Shown here piece after piece: positions 7,766-16,017 of a stretch of 64,000 bases of DNA. This DNA comes from Clostridium fallax. GTDB taxonomy: Bacteria > Bacillota > Clostridia > Clostridiales > Clostridiaceae. How positions within the stretch are numbered: position 1 is the first letter of the stretch; each line of letters starts with the position of its first letter. The translations under genes and the position numbers were made by a program. Below the pieces are notes generated by a model. The model was not told the origin of the DNA and ran no database searches. It worked only from the letters and a program-made list of their open reading frames with translations. The stretch spans positions 62,001-126,000 of the forward strand of contig NZ_FQVM01000005.1 in NCBI RefSeq assembly GCF_900129365.1. Direction: 5' to 3'.

Positions 7766-9778
7766 TTATATTATTATATAATCTTTTATATGTTCCATAA
7801 CTAAACTTATGTATTTATTTACTTTTTCCTTTAAGATTTCGCTTTCATCTAGATTATTATTTTTATTAATTAATTTAATCTTATAATTTTCAACATTTAT
7901 TCTACCATCCTCAGTACAATTTTCTATAGTTTCAAAGAAAAACTTATGATTCTCATCATTTATAACTGCAGCATAAGGACTTCCTGGGAAAATTGTTTCT
8001 GTATAAGTATACTCTCTTTCCTTTTCTCCACCGAACCATTTAGGAATATTTCCATCCTTTATATTGTAATTTTTTATTCCTAGTGAATTAAATACTATTG
8101 GAAATAAATCTAACCCTTGAACAAATTCCTTACAAATTCCTTTAGGTATATTTTTTCCCCTAAACATCATAACAGTATTAGTTCTTTCCTCATCTAAAAA
8201 CTCATCTGATTTAACTAAATAACCTTGTCCATGATCTGATATCATATTTATTATAATTTCATCATCTTTATAATTATCTCTTATATAGTTAAATAATAAT
8301 CCTAAGTATGTGTCTATTCTTTTAATTTGAGTTCTATATCTATTGATTTTATTTATATTGAAATTTTTTCTTACACTTGTTTCCTCAGTTTTTTCATCAA
8401 TACGCCATAGAATTAAATCTTTAACTTGAGTACTTATCCTACCTTCAAATTCATCAGCTATATCATGTAAATCTGGAATACAAATCCAAAGAAAATTATT
8501 TTTTTCTTTAAAGGCTTCTAAATGCTCTATTGTTTCAGTTATTATTTCATCGCAATGCATTCCCCTTACAGATGGTTGATATAGATATCTATTCATTCCC
8601 TTAACATATCCATAAGCTGGTGTACTACGCCAATCACCATCTATCTTAGAACAAAAGTATCCATTTTCATTAAATATTTCAGTATATAATTCTTTATTTT
8701 TTATATTATCTGTATCCCATTTAGAATGAAATACCCTATGATTTGTCGTATACATCCCTGTGAAAAAACTAGCTAAACTGACATAAGTCCACTCTCCTGA
8801 TACATAGCAATTTTCACAAATGGTTCCCTCTTTAAAAAACTTATATGTATTTGGCATTACATCTTCAAAACCATTTTCTTTTAAAAATTTTTGAGATAAT
8901 CCATCTACAAAAATATTTAAAATTAATTTAGAATTATTATCATTAGTATTTAAATCTATTAAATCTCCTAAAACAAAATCATCCTTACAAACTATTATAA
9001 CTTCATCTCCGCTTTCTAGCGGATAATAATAAAATCTATTAGGCAAAAGAGACTTAAGTACTAAATCTTCTTTTTTATTTATATTTATAACCAATTCGGA
9101 ATCTCCTTTTAATACCATAATAGGCATTAAGGATTTATTTTTAACCTTAAATATCTGCTCTTTTACTTTTTCCCCTGGAATAATTTCAGTTTTGGTAAAT
9201 GTACTTTGATTTAAAGTTAAAGGAACATTTAATCCATCTCTTTCTTCAAAATAATGATCATATATCCCAACGCCATAAGATTTATCATTAAATTTAAGAT
9301 CTACACTCCCCACATAATCTTTATCAATATCCATAAATGGAAAGCTTTTATTGAAATTATTAAAAAAACTTATAGCTGAATTTTTTATTTTATCAAATTC
9401 AGATTTTCTAATCTTTTTTTTCAAAATTGATAACTGAATTTCACATTCTTTACTTTTACTAGAATCAATAAGCATAGCTTTAAATAAATATTCTAAAGAC
9501 TTTTTATATTTTTTTTCTTGTAAAGCAAATAATGATAAATTATAATTAATATCAAAATTATATTCATATTTATCATATATATCTAATAATATATTCTCTC
9601 CCTCTTTATACTCTCCCCTAATAAAACATAGAATTGCCTTCATACTATAATATTCTAACCCTGATTTATTTAACTTAGAATATTCATTTAAAATTGATTG
9701 AGCTTCATCTAAGTTCCCAATATTAATAGACTTTTCAAAAGCCTTTTTTAGTAACTTGCACTTTTCTAAATTAATCAC
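7766..9778 (-). CDS. Soluble alkaline-phosphatase-superfamily protein with N-terminal helical repeats
   Basis: A 670-residue protein. The first 130 residues are tetratricopeptide-like helical repeats (SILNEYSKLNKSGLEYYSMK, NYNLSLFALQEKKYKKSLEY). A beta-rich middle follows. From about residue 290 there is a sulfatase/phosphoethanolamine-transferase fold: metal-site Asp in ILNIFVDGLSQKFL, candidate nucleophile Thr in EWTYVSLASFFTG, then CIPDLHDIADEF and the Asp-His pair in INMISDHGQGYL. I see no membrane helix or signal peptide, unlike EptA or LtaS, so it should act in the cytoplasm. The start is a GTG with AAGGAG 11 bases upstream. Inside a flagellin glycan locus the likely job is moving or removing a phospho-group on a sugar precursor or glycan; the substrate is unknown. 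Confidence 0.75.
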   Translation of the reverse strand: MINLEKCKLLKKAFEKSINIGNLDEAQSILNEYSKLNKSGLEYYSMKAILCFIRGEYKEGENILLDIYDKYEYNFDINYNLSLFALQEKKYKKSLEYLFKAMLIDSSKSKECEIQLSILKKKIRKSEFDKIKNSAISFFNNFNKSFPFMDIDKDYVGSVDLKFNDKSYGVGIYDHYFEERDGLNVPLTLNQSTFTKTEIIPGEKVKEQIFKVKNKSLMPIMVLKGDSELVININKKEDLVLKSLLPNRFYYYPLESGDEVIIVCKDDFVLGDLIDLNTNDNNSKLILNIFVDGLSQKFLKENGFEDVMPNTYKFFKEGTICENCYVSGEWTYVSLASFFTGMYTTNHRVFHSKWDTDNIKNKELYTEIFNENGYFCSKIDGDWRSTPAYGYVKGMNRYLYQPSVRGMHCDEIITETIEHLEAFKEKNNFLWICIPDLHDIADEFEGRISTQVKDLILWRIDEKTEETSVRKNFNINKINRYRTQIKRIDTYLGLLFNYIRDNYKDDEIIINMISDHGQGYLVKSDEFLDEERTNTVMMFRGKNIPKGICKEFVQGLDLFPIVFNSLGIKNYNIKDGNIPKWFGGEKEREYTYTETIFPGSPYAAVINDENHKFFFETIENCTEDGRINVENYKIKLINKNNNLDESEILKEKVNKYISLVMEHIKDYIII

Positions 9779-9940
9779 AAAATAACTTACTCCTTACTTT
9801 TTTGTATAGAATAAACAGCTTTTTATATATTAATAATATACTATTATTAATGTATTTTATGGTTGTATATCAAATTATATTTTTAAATTAAAATATGACT
9901 ATCATTAAACTAAATATACTTTATATTATAATTTTTACTA

Positions 9941-10669
9941 TTAATAAAGTTTTTGATTTATCATATTGTTTATTTCTAATATTTGATTATTTTTATCTAA
10001 ATAACACATTACTTCTTGTAAGTCTAAAAAATCATTATGATAAAATTTTTTATATAATAAGCTAATAAGTTCAAAATCTTCTTTAGTATCTAATGTTAGT
10101 CTATAATCTCTATATAAATATTTTAAATTATCTTTTAATGGATATTTTTTATTTATAAATTGATTTTTATTATCATAATAATATCCAACAACATGTTCTT
10201 TTTGTTTATTTGTAGTTGCTTTTTTTTTCATTTTTATTAAGCTATTAAAACTAAAAATATCTACTCCAAATCCAGTAAATATCTCTTTTTCTTCTTCAAC
10301 AAAATCAACATTATCATTTATAGCATTTTCTAGCCAATAGTCTATTAATCTCGGCTCTAACAATGGACAATCTGACGTTACTCTTACTATAAAATTAGGA
10401 TTATATAATTTTGCACATTGATAATATCTATCTAGAACATCATTTTCATTTCCCCTAAAACATTCTATATTATTTATACAGCAAAATTTTTCTATTTCAT
10501 CATTATCCTTGTCTGTACTAGTTGCAATTATAATTTTATCTATTAATTTACACTTATTACATCTTTCATACACATGTAATAAAACTTCTTTATCGCAAAT
10601 TTTTTTCATTACTTTTCCAGGTAATCTAGTTGATCCCATATGTGCTTGAATAATTAATAAATTCATCAT
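9941..10669 (-). CDS. pseF: SpsF/PseF-type cytidylyltransferase
   Basis: A 242-residue CMP-sugar synthetase of the SpsF/NeuA-like cytidylyltransferase family; here it would charge pseudaminic acid as the CMP-sugar, the last step before transfer. The nucleotide loop is IIQAHMGSTRLPGKVM, followed by the cytidine region KIIIATSTDKDNDEIEKF, the substrate segment RYYQCAKLYNPNFIVRVTSD with CPLLEP, and the C-terminal RLTLDTKEDFELI typical of SpsF. Classical PseF is related but not identical; the role rests on neighbourhood with pseG, 13 bases upstream. The Arg usually found in QARMGS is replaced by His (QAHMGS). Confidence 0.82.
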   Translation of the reverse strand: MMNLLIIQAHMGSTRLPGKVMKKICDKEVLLHVYERCNKCKLIDKIIIATSTDKDNDEIEKFCCINNIECFRGNENDVLDRYYQCAKLYNPNFIVRVTSDCPLLEPRLIDYWLENAINDNVDFVEEEKEIFTGFGVDIFSFNSLIKMKKKATTNKQKEHVVGYYYDNKNQFINKKYPLKDNLKYLYRDYRLTLDTKEDFELISLLYKKFYHNDFLDLQEVMCYLDKNNQILEINNMINQKLY

Positions 10670-10682
10670 TATTTCCTCTTTT

Positions 10683-11657
10683 CTAAAACATATTATTTAT
10701 TTCTTTTACCAATCTATCTACACCTAGTCCATCAATTAAATTACTACATTTTTCACTTAATTTTAATCTTTCTTCATATGTTAATGACTTAATTACATTG
10801 TTAATATTATCTATAGATGCAACCTTTATTAAATCTTTTTTATTCATAGTTTTTGCAAGTAATTCTTGATTATCTATAATCGGAATACCTATAGTAGGAG
10901 TTCCACAAGATGCTAATTCATATATTGTTGTTCCACAAGATGATATACATATATCAGCTAAGTCCATTAATTTTTTCATATTTGCATTCATATATAATTT
11001 TATATTTTCACACTCATATCCTTTTAATAGTTCTATATTATTAAAACCACTTCCTATAACAACATGTAATATATATTTATCACGTTTCAAATTATCTATT
11101 AGTTTTTGTGTAATATTATTATTATCACTTCCACCAACAGTAATCATAATATCTTTTATTATTTTGCTTATATATTTTTGTTTTTTCTTTGTTCTAAATT
11201 CATCTCTTAATATTACAAATTTACTTCCTAAAAACATTTTAGTATCTTCATTAACGGTGTACTCTAATTCATTTCCATAAATATTTTGATTAATTAAAAA
11301 ATCTACATTATAATAAGAACATATATTCTCATCATCTAAACATCCACTTAATTTAAAATTTTCTTTTATAATATTAAAATATTCAACGTCAATATCATAA
11401 GAATCTGTAATTATACAATCAGCTTCTATAAACTTAATATCTTGCTTCAATCTATTTTCTTCTATTTCTTTAACTATAAATCCATTTTCTTTTATTAAGT
11501 TTATACCTGGAATATATTTATTTGTAAGAGGTTTATCAACTCTACATACAAAAAAAACATTATTGTTTATTTTTAATTTATTTGCTAAAGTCAGCATTCT
11601 TACTATATGTCCCATTCCTATAGTAGATCCACCATCTGCTCTAATACATATATCCAT
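10683..11657 (-). CDS. pseG: UDP-2,4-diacetamido-trideoxy-altrose hydrolase PseG
   Basis: PseG cleaves UDP from the diacetamido-trideoxy sugar to free the substrate of PseI. The 324-residue protein shows the GT-B-like fold of the family: N-terminal ICIRADGGSTIGMGHIVRML with the catalytic His in GMGHIVR, a central IMITVGGSDNNNIT, and the UDP-binding C-terminal region ADICISSCGTTIYELASCGT followed by PTIGIPI. The longer frame opens with a TTG at 11669; the ATG at 11657 is chosen because GGGAG lies five bases ahead of it and the family starts here. It sits between the acetyltransferase-like gene and the cytidylyltransferase. The PseG-PseF-acyltransferase neighbourhood is typical of pseudaminic acid loci. 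Confidence 0.9.
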   Translation of the reverse strand: MDICIRADGGSTIGMGHIVRMLTLANKLKINNNVFFVCRVDKPLTNKYIPGINLIKENGFIVKEIEENRLKQDIKFIEADCIITDSYDIDVEYFNIIKENFKLSGCLDDENICSYYNVDFLINQNIYGNELEYTVNEDTKMFLGSKFVILRDEFRTKKKQKYISKIIKDIMITVGGSDNNNITQKLIDNLKRDKYILHVVIGSGFNNIELLKGYECENIKLYMNANMKKLMDLADICISSCGTTIYELASCGTPTIGIPIIDNQELLAKTMNKKDLIKVASIDNINNVIKSLTYEERLKLSEKCSNLIDGLGVDRLVKEINNMF

Positions 11658-11678
11658 AAAAACTCCCAATTTTTAATA

Positions 11679-12725
11679 TTATTTATTTTTAAACTCTTCA
11701 TATGGCAAAACATATATACCACTAAAATTATTCTTTATTTTTTTAATAGACATATTTTTTAAATCTTCTATGTCTCCAACAACTTTAGTAAGATAATAAT
11801 GATATCCTATCTCTGATCCCCAATCTTCTTTATATTTAAATATACTTGATCCAATATCATCACAGGATTGCCAATTATAATACTGAAACTTATTATCTAT
11901 AGAATATTTAATACTTAAGTAATCCATATACGTTCCTACTTGAGTATTAAAATAATTAGAATCTACAACTCTCATAAAGTTGTCTATAGATTTTCCTTGA
12001 TTTAAATACAATCCTCCTGCTATTATCTTACCTTCACTAATACCATATAGCATTTTTATTTTTTCTTTTTTAATATTAGTAAGAAATACTTCAAATACCT
12101 TATATGGATATATTACACAACCTGTTTCTTTAAGTCTTTTCTTATATACATTTTCATACCAATATTCTAAGTCTTTTAAATCATAACTTTCTACTATATC
12201 AATATTATATTTCTCTATACATTTTTTTATATTTCTTTTTAAATTCCCTCTAAATTTAGATTTCATATTTTCAAAAATATCTTTTTTTAAATCTAAATAC
12301 TGATAAAAGTTTTTTCTTTCAAAATCTGGTTTGAAAATATCTTTATAAAGAGTATATTCATCATCTTTAAATGGTTGTGTACAAATAGTTATTAAATCAA
12401 CATTATTTTTTTTCGCTACTTTATTTAAATAATCAATAACTTTTTCAAAAATTTTATTTTTATTCTCTTTTGTAGCTTCAATTCCACCGTATCCTATTAA
12501 TGGCATAGAATTTATTATATTAGAAAATTCATTTTTATATATTATAAATGGCATAACTCCAACTACTAAATCATTCTCTACGCAAACTATATAATTATAA
12601 TTATAATTTTTCATAGCTTCATATATACTGTGAAGTTTATAATTTACTTGTAATATACTATTACCTAAGAATTTATCTATATCATAATTTGAATTTTTCT
12701 TTTCATCATAAATAAAACATTTCAT
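11679..12725 (-). CDS. FemAB/GNAT-like acyltransferase, candidate for the PseH step
   Basis: About 348 residues with a FemAB-like double GNAT fold. The N-terminal half has YNYIVCVENDLVVGVMPFII and MPLIGYGGIEA. The second GNAT domain has FRGNLKRNIKKCIEKYN, LYGISEGKIIAGGLYLNQGK and a late FQYYNWQSCDDIGSSIFKYK with KEDWGSEIGYHYYL; this pattern is seen in peptidoglycan-bridge-type and sugar N-acyltransferases. No classical PseH (about 160-200 residues, single GNAT) is present in the window, so this gene, next to pseG, is the best candidate for acetylating the 4-amino sugar. It could instead attach an aminoacyl or other acyl group. The frame extends to a GTG at 12734; the ATG at 12725 has GAAAG upstream. 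The start is not certain. Confidence 0.7.
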   Translation of the reverse strand: MKCFIYDEKKNSNYDIDKFLGNSILQVNYKLHSIYEAMKNYNYNYIVCVENDLVVGVMPFIIYKNEFSNIINSMPLIGYGGIEATKENKNKIFEKVIDYLNKVAKKNNVDLITICTQPFKDDEYTLYKDIFKPDFERKNFYQYLDLKKDIFENMKSKFRGNLKRNIKKCIEKYNIDIVESYDLKDLEYWYENVYKKRLKETGCVIYPYKVFEVFLTNIKKEKIKMLYGISEGKIIAGGLYLNQGKSIDNFMRVVDSNYFNTQVGTYMDYLSIKYSIDNKFQYYNWQSCDDIGSSIFKYKEDWGSEIGYHYYLTKVVGDIEDLKNMSIKKIKNNFSGIYVLPYEEFKNK

Positions 12726-12755
12726 AAAATTCACACTTTCTAAAATTAAATAATT

Positions 12756-13430
12756 CTATTTTACAAGTTGAATTATAAAATTTGAATCCTTATAACTTTC
12801 ATTATCTATGGTTTCATCCCATTTATCTATTTTTATACTACTAAAATCACTAAATATATTTAAAATTTCATCTTTATCAAAAAAATGCATCTTCATACCA
12901 TTTTCATTAAAAGCACATTTATTTTTATCATTTTCATTTATTATAAATGTATTCTTCTCTATCTCTAATCCATCTCCATATCTATAATCTTCAGTTGTTC
13001 TAACTACTATTAATACTTTTCCACCTTTTTTCATTACTCTATATATTTCACTTGCAGTTTTTGATGCCCCTTTAATATCACAATAGCATAAAACTCCATA
13101 ATTTATTAAACCATCAAACGTTTCATCACAATAAGGTATATTATCCATAGAGCCAACTTTTAAATCGCCTTCTAACCCATTGTTTTCTAATACATTTTTA
13201 GTATAGTCTATACCACTTGAAGATATATCTACTCCATATACTTTTATATTTTCTTTAGCCATAAAATATACATGTCTTCCAGCACCACAGCCTAAGTCTA
13301 ATATTTTTTCTTCTCCATTTCTCTTAAAATTTCTAAATACATATCTTACAACTACTTCTGATGGATATTTAGGTCTAAACCTACTGTTTTTATGTAAAGA
13401 TTCCCATAGTTCTTTTGTTTTTTCATTCAT
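12756..13430 (-). CDS. SAM-dependent methyltransferase (class I)
   Basis: A 224-residue class I methyltransferase of the methyltransferase 11/25 type. Motif I is KILDLGCGAGRHVYFMAKE at about residues 38-56, the acidic strand-2 end is KVYGVDISSSGIDY, and motif post-I/II is FDGLINYGVLCYCD with the following helix and VMKKGGKVLIVVRT. The N-terminal helical lid (SLHKNSRFRPKYPSEVVVRY) would shape the acceptor site. It is cytoplasmic. It lies between the CDP-alcohol phosphotransferase and the acyltransferase genes, so the methyl acceptor is probably the moiety made by that block: an N- or O-methyl on the activated alcohol or on the sugar. Substrate is inferred only from position. Confidence 0.82.
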   Translation of the reverse strand: MNEKTKELWESLHKNSRFRPKYPSEVVVRYVFRNFKRNGEEKILDLGCGAGRHVYFMAKENIKVYGVDISSSGIDYTKNVLENNGLEGDLKVGSMDNIPYCDETFDGLINYGVLCYCDIKGASKTASEIYRVMKKGGKVLIVVRTTEDYRYGDGLEIEKNTFIINENDKNKCAFNENGMKMHFFDKDEILNIFSDFSSIKIDKWDETIDNESYKDSNFIIQLVK

Positions 13431-13464
13431 ATTATTGTTCTCCTCTTATTCTCTATCATATTTT

Positions 13465-14106
13465 TTATCTACTATATTGTAATTTTTCGTTATATTTTAA
13501 TTCTAATGTTCTATAAACTAAATCTAAGATAAAACATACAATTAAAAAAATATATAATTCTTGTACTTTACTAAAAATCAAAAATACACTTGATATAATG
13601 TCCATAGTTCCAACATCTATTCCTAATATTATTCCCTTATTAAACAAATATTTTTTTAAACCTATTCTTTCTATAGTTTTTAATTTTCTCAATCTGGGAA
13701 CTATATATTTTGTTGCATATAATCCATAAAAATTAATTAAAAATACTAATAATATTATTAAAATTATATTTATCCTACCCCACCCTAAAAAAATAAATAT
13801 AAAATTGTAAAATATAAAATCACTTACTTGATCTAAAACTGCTCCAAAATCACTCTTTAAATCTTTATATCTTGCCAAGTTTCCATCTAAATTATCTAAA
13901 AATTGATATATCAGCATCATAAATGCGACAATAATAAATCTTTTTTTATAAGCTAAATAAAAAGTTATAAATGATAAAAGTATATTTAGAGTTGTTATTA
14001 TATTAGGTGTAATCTTTGTTTTTGAAATATAAGGTAATATAGGATAAGTTAAATATTTATTATAAAAAAATTCTGCAATGTGAAATGGTCCTTTTCTTAA
14101 CTCCAT
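13465..14106 (-). CDS. CDP-alcohol phosphotransferase, membrane protein
   Basis: A 213-residue integral membrane enzyme of the CDP-alcohol phosphatidyltransferase family. The full catalytic signature DG-x2-AR-x8-G-x3-D-x3-D is intact in DGNLARYKDLKSDFGAVLDQ followed by VSD, around residue 75. Six or so hydrophobic segments are visible (IITTLNILLSFITFYLA, FIIVAFMMLIYQFL, FIFYNFIFIFLGW, IILIILLVFLINFYG and others), as the family requires. Such enzymes transfer a phospho-alcohol from a CDP-alcohol to a hydroxyl acceptor. Neighbouring genes include a CTP-type cytidylyltransferase that could make the CDP donor; the pairing resembles CTP:inositol-phosphate cytidylyltransferase with di-inositol-phosphate phosphate synthase. 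A plain phospholipid synthase is possible but would be out of place here. Confidence 0.88.
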   Translation of the reverse strand: MELRKGPFHIAEFFYNKYLTYPILPYISKTKITPNIITTLNILLSFITFYLAYKKRFIIVAFMMLIYQFLDNLDGNLARYKDLKSDFGAVLDQVSDFIFYNFIFIFLGWGRINIILIILLVFLINFYGLYATKYIVPRLRKLKTIERIGLKKYLFNKGIILGIDVGTMDIISSVFLIFSKVQELYIFLIVCFILDLVYRTLELKYNEKLQYSR

Positions 14107-14119
14107 GAAATTTCTCCTA

Positions 14120-15292
14120 TTATTTTAGTATTAAATTTTCTCTTATAAAATTTAAAGATTCTATAGCATTATATTTTCCACATTCTTTTTCACTAAAAAT
14201 ATATTCTTTCGATGGCTTTACATCTTTACCATAGATCAGATATGGAACTGGATCACCTACATGTTTTCCATCTTTGCATCTAGTTTTATGATCCCCACAA
14301 ATTACCATCCTAAATTCATCTCCAAATTTTGATCTTAGTTCTTTTAATATTGGTCCTACTATTAATTCATCAATTTTTTCAATAGCTTTTATTTTTCCTA
14401 TATAGTCACGCTGATGTGCTAATTCATCAGTAGCATTTATATGAACTAAAACAAAATCATTATTTTCAATATACTTTTTGGAATATATAGCTTTCTGCTC
14501 ATAGTTTGTATCGGTATATCCTGTTGCTCCTGGAATATTTTCAAATTCCATATCACCCGCCATAGCTATTCCTTTCAAAAAATCCAGTCCACAAACAACC
14601 GCTCCTTTCAAGCCTGTTAATTCTTTAAAGCTTGGCCATTCTATAGACTTAGATGGACTCCATGCCCATAACATTCTTTTTTGATTATTATTATAAGATT
14701 TCAATAAGAAGCTCCATAAATCCTCAATCAAATTATTTTTATCTAAACTATTGAGAAATGGTTTTAAGTTATTAATTTTTTCTCCTATATGCATATGAGG
14801 AGGATAGCAATTAATATTATCTGCTGATAATTCTGCATCTCTTATTATTAATAAATTTCTATAACTTTGTCCTGGATATATTTCCCATGTATTTTTAGGT
14901 CTATTTACTTTTCTTAAGAATTTTTTTGCTTCAGTATCAGATATCAAACCTGCTGTAAAGTCTTTTATAGAATTTTCATCTTCATTTAATTCAACAATAT
15001 TACATCTAAAAACTAAATCATTTTCTCCTATACTTATTCCTTGCGCCATAGCCTCAAAAGAAGCTCTTCCGCATGGATAAAAATATTTAGGATCATAGCC
15101 TAAAATTCCCATTATACAAACCATACTTTCTATGGGGAATCCATTAAAAGCAGTATTAATTGTTCCTATTTGTCCTCTACTTGCAATATAATTAATATTA
15201 GGAATAAATGCAGCTTCTAAAGGAGTTCTCATAGATAATTCTTCTATTGGATCATCTCCTATTCCATCTATTATAATCATTACATATTTCAT
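14120..15292 (-). CDS. Phosphoglycerate-mutase-like metalloenzyme (apgM type)
   Basis: A 390-residue alkaline-phosphatase-superfamily protein closest in pattern to the archaeal-type cofactor-independent phosphoglycerate mutases. Metal ligands appear complete: Asp9 in IIIDGIG, candidate nucleophile Ser56 in FPIESMVCIMGILGYDP, Asp and His in NATDELAHQRD, Asp-His in ICGDHKTR and His in KHVGDPVP. The family motif TPLEAAFIPNINYIA is also clear. An intact centre suggests a working phosphomutase or phosphohydrolase. Housekeeping glycolysis does not explain a copy overlapping a cytidylyltransferase gene by four bases (ATGA) and 13 bases ahead of the CDP-alcohol phosphotransferase. I infer that it shifts or trims a phosphate on the small alcohol being activated. 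Some relatives carry annotations linked to phosphonate metabolism, but no PEP mutase is in the window. Confidence 0.82.
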   Translation of the reverse strand: MKYVMIIIDGIGDDPIEELSMRTPLEAAFIPNINYIASRGQIGTINTAFNGFPIESMVCIMGILGYDPKYFYPCGRASFEAMAQGISIGENDLVFRCNIVELNEDENSIKDFTAGLISDTEAKKFLRKVNRPKNTWEIYPGQSYRNLLIIRDAELSADNINCYPPHMHIGEKINNLKPFLNSLDKNNLIEDLWSFLLKSYNNNQKRMLWAWSPSKSIEWPSFKELTGLKGAVVCGLDFLKGIAMAGDMEFENIPGATGYTDTNYEQKAIYSKKYIENNDFVLVHINATDELAHQRDYIGKIKAIEKIDELIVGPILKELRSKFGDEFRMVICGDHKTRCKDGKHVGDPVPYLIYGKDVKPSKEYIFSEKECGKYNAIESLNFIRENLILK

Positions 15293-16017
15293 TGAAATAT
15301 CTCCCTTGCAATAGATAAATCCTTAATACTATCAATTTCAAACCATTTCTTGCCTAATATATCTTTTGCATATATACTATTTTTATTTAAATTATGATAT
15401 AATACTAAATCATAATATATGTCACATCCAAATAATATAATATCTTGTTCTATCCAATTAATAAAACTCTCAATAATATTTTTATCTACATGAAGTATTC
15501 CTATGGACTTACAATGATCATTATAAATTAAATCTAAATTTCTAATTATATCATGGTCTACAACCAAATTATTGTTGCTTTTATCATACTTAATGTATGA
15601 TCCATCTATATTTTTTACTTTTGAATCAACATACCATGTTATACCATTATAATTAGTATTACTTAGTATTCCTTTATCTAAATATACATCTGATTCAAAT
15701 ATCCATGTTGAATTTTTTTGAATCTTCAAAGCTAAATATAAACTATAAATGTTGTTTGTTATTTCATATTTTTTATTGTATATATAATTTATATCCATAT
15801 TTAAATATCTTTGTCCTATAGTCTCTCTTATTTTATGTTCTAAATATCCTGTTACTATAGTAACCTTTTCTATTCCATTTTCATTCAATATGTTCAATGT
15901 ATTCTCTAAAATAGTTTTATTATTTACTTTTACTAAACATTTTGGAATATCTTTTGTTAAAGGAGCTAATCTAGTACCCTTTCCAGCAGCTAAAATTATT
16001 GCTTCTTTAGTTTTCAT
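15289..16017 (-). CDS. CTP:phospho-alcohol cytidylyltransferase (LicC/PntC-like)
   Basis: A 242-residue nucleotidyltransferase. The signature loop is ILAAGKGTRLAPLTKDIPKC followed by LVKVNNKTILENTLNIL and VTIVTGYLEHKI. The segment YEITNNIYSLYLALKIQ, the acidic metal site WIFESDVYLDKG and the C-terminal KKWFEIDSIKDLSIA are features of choline-phosphate, inositol-phosphate and aminoethylphosphonate cytidylyltransferases rather than of hexose-1-phosphate enzymes. The expected reaction is CTP plus a phospho-alcohol or phosphonate giving the CDP/CMP-linked compound. The start overlaps the aminotransferase gene by 11 bases and the stop overlaps the mutase-like gene by four, indicating tight translational coupling. 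The alcohol is not known. Confidence 0.82.
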   Translation of the reverse strand: MKTKEAIILAAGKGTRLAPLTKDIPKCLVKVNNKTILENTLNILNENGIEKVTIVTGYLEHKIRETIGQRYLNMDINYIYNKKYEITNNIYSLYLALKIQKNSTWIFESDVYLDKGILSNTNYNGITWYVDSKVKNIDGSYIKYDKSNNNLVVDHDIIRNLDLIYNDHCKSIGILHVDKNIIESFINWIEQDIILFGCDIYYDLVLYHNLNKNSIYAKDILGKKWFEIDSIKDLSIAREIFQ